Below, in pieces: positions 11,699-23,700 of a DNA stretch of 64,000 bases; the first letter of the stretch is position 1, and each line of letters opens with the position of its first letter. The stretch spans positions 935,001 through 999,000 of the forward strand of contig CP099839.1 of the NCBI GenBank assembly GCA_030062745.1, given 5' to 3'. A program made the position numbers and the translations under genes. A model generated the notes under the pieces. The model did no database searches, was not told the origin of the DNA, and worked only from the letters and a program-made list of their open reading frames with translations. This DNA is from Capitulum mitella. Its lineage: Eukaryota; Arthropoda; Thecostraca; Pollicipedomorpha; Pollicipedidae.

Positions 11699-14600
11699 CT
11701 GAAACGGCAGCGGACCGAGGCGGTCAGAGCTGAGGGCGCACACGCGCTGAACGGTCACCGCCGGCAGGCGTTACCGGCAGCATCGCGGGACGGCCCGCAG
11801 GCGCAACATGGCAAACGGCACCAGGCGGCGTTAGTCCCGAATACTCGGCGCAAAATGCAACACCAACAGAAAGGTATCGCGCAACACGAAGAGAACGGTA
11901 TGGAGCAACACGGAATACCGGGGAGTGTTCGGCGGTGAGTTTATGGCTACCATCCACCCTGATCCTATCAGCGGCGGAAATCCGCGGCCGTGTTCCCAGC
12001 GGGCCGATCCCGGGCCGGCCCCACCACGTGGTCCGCGTGCAAACGCGACATCCGCCTGGCTGCCGGCCGCGCGGCCGCCGCTCGGCGACCGGCCGCTCGG
12101 TCCCGAGCCACCCAGGGCCGGCATAAGCCCGCCTAATGGGATAACCGGCGCCAGGCCCCGCCTCCCCGTTTGCGTCAGCCGGCGATCCTCAGATACGGGC
12201 CGGGCCTAATCCGGCGGTGTTCACGCGAGCGTCCGACGGCTACCGGCGCCCCTCCTCCGCGCCGCGGCGGCCGTCCGCTCCCCCGGCCGACGCTGCTGCT
12301 CGGCGGCACCGTCGACGGCGGCCGGCGCCCCTCTCCCGCCCCGTGCCGGCCTTCCGCCCACCTTCTGGCCGATGTTGTTGGCCAGCAGGACCTCCTTGAT
12401 CTTGGTGGTGATGTACTGGGTGTCGAGCTCGGGCGTGATGGCCGCCGTCTCGTACACGGACATGGGCAGCTGGCCGGGCGGCATGCGCAGCCCGAACTTC
12501 ATCAGCGGCTCCATGCCGGAGAGACGCGACGCCAGCGCCGCCGGCGGCAGCCCGGGGAACGACGCCAGCGAGACGGCAGGCGGCAGCGGCGACTCCAGAG
12601 ACTTGGACATGTCCGGCAGCTTCAGCGGCATCTTTGGGAAGCCTGCCGGTGTGGCGGCGTCGGGACGGTCAGCTGAGGGGGCGTCAGCCGAACGTGGTAA
12701 TGACGGGCCTCTGTCTCGCAGCGCAGAAATCCGGAAGAACAAACACTAACCAACAAAGAAAGGCCTTTGTCCATATGCAAATATGCCGTATGCAAGACAA
12801 CGTACGCTTAATGGGTATTTCGGGGCAAACGAAGACCAATAAATATTTGAGCCGTAAGAAAGAACAGCGATATGTTTACGATGATGAGCCACGTAATAAT
12901 GATCCACAAGTACATGAGCAAGTATACATAACGTAGCGGCGACGACCAGCCGTCGCGGCGGCGCGTCAGCGTGACGCGCGAGCTGTGGCACCCACCGGGT
13001 AGTTTACCTCCGTTGTAGCAGCCGGTGCGCATCAGCTTCTCGGGCGCGATCTTGTACTGGCTGGCGACCAGCTTGTGGACGGCGTTGTCGTCGTCCAGGA
13101 ACATCTTCATGCGGATGAAGGGCTCACGGCCCTTCTGCGTGAGCATGTGCCACGGCTTGGGCCGCGCCAGCAGGTCCGAGACGGAGCCCTGCGAGAGGCC
13201 GAGCACCGACTCGCCGAACAGCCGCTGCGAGATGGAGTACTGGCTCAGGTGCTCCTTTATCTGCCGGACGCGGCACACCGCTGTGAGTGGGCGGCGGCGC
13301 CCTTCCGGCGGCCGGCGGGTCGGGACAGGAGGACGCCGCGGGTCAGGTCAGGGCGGCGTGACGCCGCGGCAGGCGAGAGCGGCTCCGGCTCGGGGAGTCG
13401 AGCCGTCAAACGGGGAGCGCCGGAACGGAGCCGACAAAACCTGACGTCGGATAAACAACAGCGCCACGCCGACCGCTGAGGTCATCCGACCGGCCTGTCC
13501 AAACAAAGACGGGACGTTCCACAGGGATGACATATTCACGGCGTTAATCGGATGAACGAGCCCGCCTGCCGCCCCTCCCGGGATGCCGAGCACGAGGTCT
13601 TCCGCCTCGCCACTTCCTTTGTCCAGTCGGAGGCGGCCTCTCGTGTCTCGCGCCCCAGCACGGCAACACTTACTGCCTAACCCAGCCAAGTCTGCTCAAC
13701 ATCCTAGACCCCCGCATCTCTGATCTGTACTTGCCCCCTACCCGTACATGCCTGCTGAGCCGCCACCCATGTCCCCTCTTCACCAACGTCTGCCCGGCCC
13801 CATCCGCGCTCCCCTCCGCACGCGTACACGCGGTGCACCCACCCGCCTGACGACCTCCTCGGTGTTCAGGCTGCTGAACTGGTCGAACTGCTGCTGCGTG
13901 ATGGGCGGCAGCACGGCCTTCATCGGCCGCTGCGGGTGCGGCGCCAGCGGCGGCATGCCGGCGCTGTTGATCAGCGAGTTGGTGATGCTGGCCATCCGCT
14001 GCAGCGGGCTGGCCGACGTCACCGCGTCGTCGCCGGCCGTGGTGGCTGCCGCGGCGGCGGCGGCGGCGGCCGCCGCCGCCGAGTGCATGAAGAAGCCGCC
14101 CGGATGCAGGCCGGCCAGCGGACCGGGCGTGGGCGGCAGCGAGCCCGGGCTCGAGGTCGAGACCGCCGACGCTGCAACGGGGCCCTGCGTCAGCCAACTG
14201 GCGGGGTTCGGGTAACCGACAGGCTTTTCATGACGGCTCGAATTAGGACACTGCAGCCAGACAAGCGGACGCCGTTCGCACGTCAGGGCGGATGCACCGC
14301 AGAACGATAATCCAAAGCTGTTTCTACAGCTGCAATCTGCAGAAACCGCCAGTCGGCGTCAAAACCCTCAACAAACGACGCCATCAAAACCGAATCTGAG
14401 CCAACCGAAACGGTCAAGCTCTAGAACCTGTGCCGGCGATCAGACATCACTGCACGACCCAGACCCGACACAAACGTTCCCCGGCCTCTTGCGACGGATG
14501 TGCGCTCCTCCAGCTCACCTTTATGTTCGTCCGCCGACGGCGGCCGGACCAGAGTGAAGGCCGAGCTGGTCTTCTCGTCGCCGGCGTCGGCAGTGTCTCC

Positions 14601-14718
14601 GCCGCCGCGGGTGGGCGGCCGCTCCTGCGTCCCGCCGCCCCCGCCCCCGCCCCCGCCGCCGGCCGGCCCCGCCCCGCTCGACGGCGGCTGGGGCGGTGGC
14701 TGCGGCGGCTGCGACTGC

Positions 14719-14757
<39 letters not shown>

Positions 14758-17700
14758 TGTTGGTGGTGGTGGTGTTGCTGCTGCTGCAGGTGCTGCATGT
14801 GCCGCACCAGCTCCTGGTTGTAGAAGTCCATGGCGTTGCGCAGTTCCTCGGGCGGGCGCAGGCTGGAGAGCATGTTGAGACTGGCGTCAGACGTGGCGGG
14901 CTGTCCCGCGGCCGGGCCGACCGGACAACACAGCACACAACACAACACAACACATGACACAACACAACACAACACAACACAACACGACAGATCGGCAGCA
15001 CGCAGGCGGTTCCGGCGGCATGTGCACGACACGTGAGGGAAAACAGACTGGACTGTAACGACACGGAGGAGGACAGAGCCACAGAAGGACCAAACCGTAG
15101 TTCACGGGAGCGACAAGATGCGGTCAGACCACTGCAGGCCTCTGAAGACATTTCTGGAGCAACGCCTTAAAGCACGCACGAAGAAAGCCCTCTGTCTGTT
15201 ATATTTCCCTTGCCACCTGGCAACATCTCGGGAGACCTAAACAGCGCACGGCCACGACACCGCTGACGGCTGCGCCAGGAGAGCCGCCGCTGCCCGGCAA
15301 TAGCCAGCGCTGCGGTCAGTCCCGGCGGGCGGCTCGGCGCCGAGTTCGGCCGGGCCCAACCTGTCCCACCCGGCGGCTATTCGCGGCCGGCCGGGACGCG
15401 ATTTCATTCAGCGCCGCTATTTCGGCGTGTCATTTGGCAGCGGGGCGGCGGCGGTGCCGTTGATTGCGGCCGGCGACGCTCGCCCGTCGCTCGCCCCTGA
15501 CGCCGGCCGACGTTGATAAACACCAGCGGCCGCTGCCAGGCCGGATCGTCGCGCGCGCCCGCCCGCTCCCCGCGTCGCCACACCGTTTGACGCCGATTTA
15601 CATTGGCGGCCGCGACGTTCGATGAGCTGCGGCTAACGAGACGAGGACGAGGCGGCGGGCCGGCGCGGCCGCCGCGGGGCCGGACCGATGTCGAGTGAGC
15701 GAGCGGACCGGGTCTTCGTGGCGGGAAGGTCACTGACTGGGCACCTTCGGCCAAAAATAGGCCCGACTGACTCACGCAAACCGCTCCGCCATTCTGACAT
15801 CGAGTCAGGGGACTAAGACACTTGAAAAGCGCATCAAAGTTTTATTCCAGTTCCCTTTTTAATCCCCGTACTACGGGGTTCCACTGATGTTCGTTTCTGG
15901 AATGGTCTCCTGTCTGCGAATAGTATACACCAACTGGGCCACACAGCTGATCAGCCCAGTGGTGAAAGTATAATTCCTTTGGAACCCGGTTAAAAGATTC
16001 GGTTTTAGCATGGACAGTTGAAGAAAATGGCCATGACCGGATAAATGAGTGAATGGTCTTTCGAGGGATCACTTCGGCATATACTATTACGCAAAGGGGT
16101 CATGCCTTTGATACACACTGCGTCTTATAGGCGCACACGTCTTCAACATCAGATAATGTGTACAAAGCCGCATCAAGAGCGAAAACTATGCACTAAGGCT
16201 CATGGGCCTCGGCTGCCACCGAAGCCTGCCCAGTGACTCCCAAGGCAAGTGCTATCGTTTGGCACACAATCTCAAGTCCGTCCAGTTGCGAGGCGGCCAT
16301 GTCGCTGCACGGCCCATTGACGGTACTGTGCTGTGCTGTCGGGCCTCCGAGGGCGAATTAAATTCCAGCTATGTGACCATTTGGCTGGCCCGGTCCAGAT
16401 CCACGCCACAATCCCTTCTTGGCACGAGCTGGGACCCCAAATAAACCCGAACGCGCCGCCAGGACGGCCCTTAACACGATACCTGGCTCCAGGAAGCGGT
16501 ACATCCAGTATTAGCACATGCGCGTTACTTCTGCCAGGAAACGCACCGATGGCTTCGCTGCATGAACCGTAGCTCATTTGGGACATTTGCTGGCGGTGGC
16601 ATACGAGCTCATTCGTAAAGTGTACCGCTGGAGGTAATTCAAACGCCCTGCCGCATCACGTACCGCGCGAAGTGGCGCATGAGCTCACTGGGCACACGAA
16701 GCGGTGGCAATGGTATATGACCTGTACCTCAGCCATGACGTGTAATGCTGGCGATTGTGCATGACGAGTGCCTCGGACATTGCACGTATCGCTTGCACTG
16801 ATACCTCCCTGGGGGCACGTGCCGCTCGTAGTTGTACCTCAGGGGGACACGTACTGCTGGCAGTGGTGCCTCAGGCGGAGACACATACTGCTGGTAGCTG
16901 CACATTACCGGCACCTCAGTCGGGAGACGGTCAGCTGGCAAGGGTATATCAGTGGGGACACTTACCGCTGGTAGTGGTCCAGACTGAAGCCGGGCGCCAG
17001 CTCCGGCCGCTGGCTCATCATCTTGGCCAGGTGCTCCTGGTAGAGGCGGGCGATCTTCTCCTGGGTGCCCTCGTCGGGCGGAGCGGGCCCGCCCAGCCGC
17101 CGCAGTCGGTGCAGCGTCTCCCGCGAGTCCGGCAGCGGCGACTGAAACACCCGCCGACCGACCACGTCAGGCACGGCTGAGCGTGGGGGGGGGGGCGTCT
17201 GGACCCACCACGACGACACCGGACGAGGACAACAGAGAGGCACTCTGCACGTCTTCACTGCGCATCGTTTCAAACAGGGTGCGGGCATACAGGCCATGTG
17301 GACTGCTGTCTCTGGTGCGGCTCACCGCACATAAACCGGGCATTAGGGTCGATTTCCATCAAGGTCGCGAGGCGTACAAACTTGTGCCGAACTGCGTCAG
17401 CAATGACAGTGTAACGACCAGAGCCCAGTTGTGCTGATGGCTTAACAAGTAGGCTGATGTGGGTTATGGACGCCGCTCCATCTATGTCGACTGCCTGATA
17501 CGGCGGCCCATTGTGTCAGCCTACCCGCTATGTCAAACTGGACAACACCACTGCCCGTCGTTTCGGACTGCCTGACATCATTGTCAGGCGTTTAAGACTG
17601 CCTGATACCTGGCCCGACGTGTCAGACTGCCTCACTCAATGGCCCGCAGTGTCAAAGCCGCCTCGCACGACGCAGCATCGCATCCGACGGCCCGACACGA

Positions 17701-20700
17701 TACCGAGACGACTCGGACTGGCCGACACGGCAGCTCGCCGCGCCAGCCGGCACGGCCCAGCCTGACAGCGCGGCTCCGTGGCAGCCGCTGCAGGCCTCGG
17801 TGCCGGCCGGGCCTGCCTGACAGCGCGGCTCCGCGGCAGCCGCTGCGGGCCTCGGTGCCGGCCGGGCCTGCCTGACAGCGCGGCTCCGTGGCAGCCGCTG
17901 CTGGCCTCGGTGCCGGCCGGGCCTGCCTGACAGCGCGGCTCCGCGGCAGCCGCTGCAGGCCTCGGTGCCGGCCGGGCCTGCCTGACAGCGCGGCTCCGTG
18001 GCAGCCGCTGCAGGCCTCGGTGCCGGCCGGGCCTGCCTGACAGCGCGGCTCCGTGGCAGCCGCTGCGGGCCTCGGTGCCGGCCGGGCCTGCGCCGGTGGT
18101 TCCGCCGGCGGGGGGCCGGGCCGGCCGGGCGGCGGCCGCTCCTGCCGAGCGGTAACTAATTGCGCCGGAATGTGGCGGCCTGCAGCTCCCGACGGTCGGC
18201 GCGCCGGCTGACAGCGGTGACACGCCGGCACGGCCCGCCCCGCCCGCCCGGCCCGGCCGGACAAGCCGGGACACGGCGCCCCGGCCGGCCGGCCCGGCCC
18301 GGCCCGCAGACACACGACACAATCATGGCTAACGACCCAATAAACTCATCAGGCGCCGATAAATTACCGGCCGGACATTAACGCCGGCCTGTATCAGCCC
18401 ACTCGGCAGGCCATTGCACACGGCTATCGCGGCGGCCGGATCTCGGCCCGGCTCGGCCAGGCTCGGTCCGGGTCGGTCCTGACCAGCCTCAGCACGCGGC
18501 AGGGACCGAGCAGCCCGCAGCACGCGGCCAGGACAGTCTCTGTGCCGTCGGCCGGGCCGGCGCCGGTGCGGCCGTGACGTGCCAGCCCCAACCGCCCGAT
18601 CGGTCCCCGACCCGGCGGCGCGATCCATCGCCGCACACTTGTAGACAATATATCAATTGAGCGAGTCAACTTAATTGAGGAGCCGTCGATGATCAAGACA
18701 GGCGGCGGCTGCAGGCCGGCTGCTGCATGCACGATGTGGGGCCGGCCGGCGGCACGGAGGCCGACCTGACAGGGTGGCCGCCCCGTGCTGCTCGGCCTCC
18801 ACGGAGGGCAGAGCAGCTCCAGCCCACGGCTGCCCGCCGGCCGGTCGGCCGCGGTCCCGGCGGCAGGAGGAGGCCCGTTCGGTGAGCGGACGGCCCCCGG
18901 GAGCGGCGAAGGCCCCGGACCGGCCCTGAACGGCCCGTGTGCCGGACCGCCGGACTCCGGTCGCCGCTCTGACGCCGGGCGGACGTCGGGCCACGCTCGG
19001 TGCCGGCACTGCTGAAGGAGAAAATGATACCTGACGTGCAGCGCCGTGTAAGTCGCCGGGGCGGGCGCCGGTCGCTCTTTGTTGTGGTGGTCGCGATGCG
19101 CTGCCATGAGCAGCTCCCTCCTGATGCTCATCCTTATTGTTTACTGACCATAGTTCATTGCTGTCGCTCAAGGGCTTCCCGCATTTCATATACCGACGTC
19201 ATTCCACGTCAAAGTGCACGGTTACATTACAACCGTTTTTGACAACGCTGCAACATTGCAACAGACGGTCCGCGCGCCACTTCCGCGCTCCGCACGCCAC
19301 AGCGTTCATGTGTCCTGACACCATCAGAGAGCCCGGTGCCGGCGGCGCGCGGTCCGATCCCCCCCCCCCCCCTCCTGCGGCCGGCCCGGCTGCCGCGGCC
19401 GAGCGCGCCGCAGATGGGGACACTTCATTGTGCACGGGTCATTAACGGCGCTCATTGCAGTCATCTGGTCGCCATCCAACACTTGCAACAAACATGTCGG
19501 CCAGTGCGCGCGCTGAGTCAGCTGCTCTCCGAAATAGCCGGACCCATCCATCTGGGGCGGCGCCGGCCGCGGCGACGGCGCCGGGCACCGCAGCGGACGG
19601 CCCGGGCCGGCGACGGTCGGCCGCGCCGAGCACCGTGCACGGCCCGGGGCAGAGCGGCCGGCGCGTACCGGAGAAGCCCGGCAGACACTGAGTCACGGCC
19701 ACAGACGGCCCGAGTGCGGACGGCCGATATCATAGGCGCAGCCAAGGGGGCCCGGGGAGCTCGGGCCCTCTTCCCCTTGGGCTCGGATTTTTTTGTGAAA
19801 ACCATTGCAAGTCGTCTTCCCGACAGGCGGTTTTCTTGTGATTTCAGTCCCCAATGAGCTCCGCCCCCCCCCCTCTTAAGAAAAATCTGGCTGTGCCCTT
19901 GGTCGATATGGTGAGGATAGGCGCGAAACACGGCGCATCGCCCACACGTGGCGTCGGTGCGCCCGACATCAAACGATTCCGTATGTTTAGTGCTTATTCC
20001 TGCTGTCGTGTCGATGTTTCAAAGCCCTTTAACAAAAAACTGGACAGGTAACACACAGGACAAAACTCTTCATCCTGTCATTTGCATCACACGATAGCCT
20101 TGCAGCCATTCTGCAACATGTGTCGATGCGATTTTGATTTGAACCAAGTCAAGCTAATGAGGATATCGGAAATCAGTCTGCAGTATTATCAGCGGGCCAT
20201 CGACGAAAATGACAAAAACGGCATGCCTTTACCCTGTAATTATCATCCTGTCCGCATTTTCTGTCACCTTGAAAGAGTTACTGCAAGCCGCTAATGCCAG
20301 CGATATGATTATTGATTATCAGAATATGGGCCCTGCATGACAGCCTTCTGGGCGCACCTACCCCGGCAAATGAACAGTGAAAGAATAGGGAACACAGTCG
20401 GCGCAGGCAAGGGGAACCAAACAAAACCGCCGTGATCAAATCTGATTCTTCAAAAGACAGCTGGCGAAATTACGGGGTCGCCGATTGTGGGCCTGACGAC
20501 GAAGCTGGCTTGACGTCCAGTCGAGACGGAGGGCGAAACTCTGCCCACAGGGGCCGCTAGACACGCCTGAACGGCTCCGTCTGAGGGCGGGACCTGGCCG
20601 GGTCCGTCCCACCCTTCCCGGCCAGCGGGGGACGGCCGTGCGGCCAGATGCCTGCGGTCTGCACGCGGCCGTCTGCACTCGCCGGCCCCGGCCGCAGACG

Positions 20701-23700
20701 ACAGCCGACGGCGACCGTCGCCCGATTGACAGCGGTTATAATGAGCATTCTTTGCGGTGCCAAGACGGCGCTGGTGAGTAGTCAGCCATATTGATAAATG
20801 ACGCCCTCTGATATAATTCCAATTGATGCGGCTGTTTGTTTTGGAGGAGAATGACGACTGCACGTCACGCCGGCGATGGCAATAAATGACTGGCGGCCGG
20901 CGCGTGCCAACCGCAATACAATCAAACATACGCGCCGCGCTCCAGCGACCGCCTGCCTGCGACCCCCTCGGCTGTGGTCTACTCGCCGCAGGCCCAGACG
21001 TGGCCGGACTGAGGTCACCTCAGCGCAGGTGCTCACGTGGCCAGACTGGGGTCACCTCAGCGCAGGTGCTCACGTGGCCAGACTGGGGTGTCCTCAGCAC
21101 AGGTGCTCAAGTGGCTAGACTGGGGTCTCCTCGCCACAGGCCCAGACGTGGCCGGACTGAGGTCACCTCAGCACAGGTGCTCACGTGACCAGACTGGGGT
21201 CACCTCAACACAGGTGCTCACGTGACCAGACTGGGGTCTCCTCAGCACAGGTGCTCACGTGGACCAGACTGGGGTCTTCCTCAGCGAAGACCCGGACGTC
21301 GTTAGACTGCAGTCTGTTCAGCACAGGTCCTGACGTGGTTAAACCGTCGCGTCCTCAGCACAGGTGTTCACGTGGTCAGACTGGCGTCTCAGCAGCACAG
21401 ACCCATACATGGCAGGTCTCTGCACAGAACCCAGGGTAACTCACTTCTAATGTTCTCCAATGAGTTTTCGCAGCATGCTCATTTCTTCTGTGACCTGATT
21501 CCTTCCTGGACCCATTCACTGACCTCCTTGATGCAAGTCCAATGGTGGACAACATTCCACATCTTCTGAACAGCTTAAACAGCCTCTGATCTACTCCGCA
21601 CACCCTGAGCGGTAGCAGGCCCCGGATTTATTCTACAAATGTGTATGTCAGTGATCTGTCGCCGCTTTCGACTGCGAAGACCGGTCCGCGTCGCGACCTC
21701 ACGCCGATTGTTACGAGAAAATACATGAGCCGGGCTCGAGCTGGAACTCCGGCGCCGGAGCGCCTCATAACTCCTCTGCAAAGACTCAGCGGCAGCAGCA
21801 GCACCTGTCCACGACCCTTCGTCGCCGCCGACGGCTCAATTGCCGGCCCTCCGTCGGCCCCATCGACCTCTTCATCGACGACGCGACCCGTCGGCGTCGG
21901 CCGGCGACGCCGGGTCGGCACCCTTTGACCGGCGGCGGACCGGGCAGCCACCACCCGAGCAGCCAATCGGAAGGCATCCCGTCCGGTGACATATCGAACG
22001 CAGTCGCGCGTGCAGCCGACTGGTTTGCTCACAAGGCCGCTAATTCGGTCCATATTCGTGCAGATTTGCTGATTAGTGCTGATACCGGGCGCCCGTAGCC
22101 ACGTGGCGGTACATCCGCGGACGGCGGCGGCCGATTCGACGCTCAGCGCAGGACGTCCCGCTCCGGCGATGCACACGGTACACAGCGCATCGAGCGCACG
22201 CCCTGCGGGGCCGGCCGCCACCTGCGGAGCGGCTGCCGACGTCGGCGGGGCGGCTATTCTCAGGCCGGATCAGCCAATCAATCAATTCATTAGCGTCTGC
22301 CAGCCGGCCGCATTCCTGGAAGCCTCCAGGCGCGTACGACAAGGCGCGATGGCTCATCAATACCTTGCACAAACAGTTTGGCCCGCGGCCGGCGGTTTAC
22401 AGCCGGGGGCGGCCGCGGCGGCGGGAGGCTCGGCGGCCGGCGGTTTCCGCGGTCCGGCCGGGCAGGACCAGGTCGAGCGGCGCGCAGGCGGCGGCGGCCT
22501 CGGCCGACGAGCGTCAGCTCCAGTTCTGCCCGACAGCAGGTGCCAATACCTCCACCGGCCGCCGCCACCGAAGGCGACGCACACGCGCGTCGACAGGCGG
22601 CGGACGCGGGCTGCCGTCAGGCTTGCCGCCGCTATCGACACCGCGACATGCCATCCGGATGCTGTCCGCCGCAGCGGAAGCGTCCACTGCGCGTGGGCGG
22701 CCGGTGCAGTCATCGCCCTGCTCGTCACCGGACGAGCCGGGATGACGGAATTCGGTGACCTGGCCGGCCCACGGCACCGCAACGTCCCGCCGACAGCAGG
22801 ATGTGCCACGCCGCCAATCGATGCCGCGGGAGCCGCCCAAATATAGCGGCTCCGACTGCAGGTGCGTCCGCGCTGGCGGCGGCTCCAGGTGGGTCGGTGC
22901 GCGCGCCAGATAGCCGGCGGCCGTCCTCCAGCTGCTCCAGTATCGGCCGGATTTAGCGGCTCGCCGTGAGCCGATATCGAGCCGACGTATCGGCGTCCAG
23001 ATCCAGGTGCGGGCCGGCCTCAGGCGGCCGCCCGGCCGTGGACTTTGTGTCCTCTGTTCGGGCCGAGCGCCGGCCCGCGGCCCCCTCCCCAACCTCGGCC
23101 GGCTGGCGTTTTGAGCGGTCGCTGGCCGGATAGACAACTCGCCGCCCCGCTTGTTAATCGGCGCCGCCCGCAACACGGCAGCTATCGATTGGCGGCCGGG
23201 TGCCGGCGGAGCGCGCGACGCCGCGGCGGCAGGATTGCGCGGCCGGGCGGAGGCGGAGGCGGCGGCGGCGGCGGCGGAGATCGGTCTCCGAGGACCCGCA
23301 GCCGGCGCTGACCGCCCGCTGTTCGGCTCCGAACCACGGGGACAGACGCCGCGACGGTCGCCTCGCAGGGAAACCGGCAGCTGTCGTCCACCGAGCACAA
23401 ACGACGGGCGCGCCGATGCGCCCGGCCATCGGCTGGTCCGGAGAGGCCCGACTCCGGCGCAGAGCGCCGCCGGGGACCCCCGCCGAGCCGTCGCGGCGTC
23501 GGCCGCCGACATGCGCGCAAATCATCGCTTTACGAGCCGGTGCGGCGGGCCGCCGTGCACTATCGGTTTTTAATTGGCGCTTTTTATGGGCGCGGCCCGG
23601 CTGCGCAACTAATTACTGCCGAGCCCCTAACTCAGGTCCGGCCGGCGGCGCGGCGGCCGCCAGCGCGACCGGACCGCCCCGCCCGCCGCGGCCGCGACCG

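Noticed and set aside
22514..23512. 332-codon minus-strand frame, and similar frames at 27,224-28,156 and 28,028-29,077
   Set aside because: Composition artefacts: overlapping long frames on both strands, no recognisable domain, no plausible splice sites tied to cut phases.
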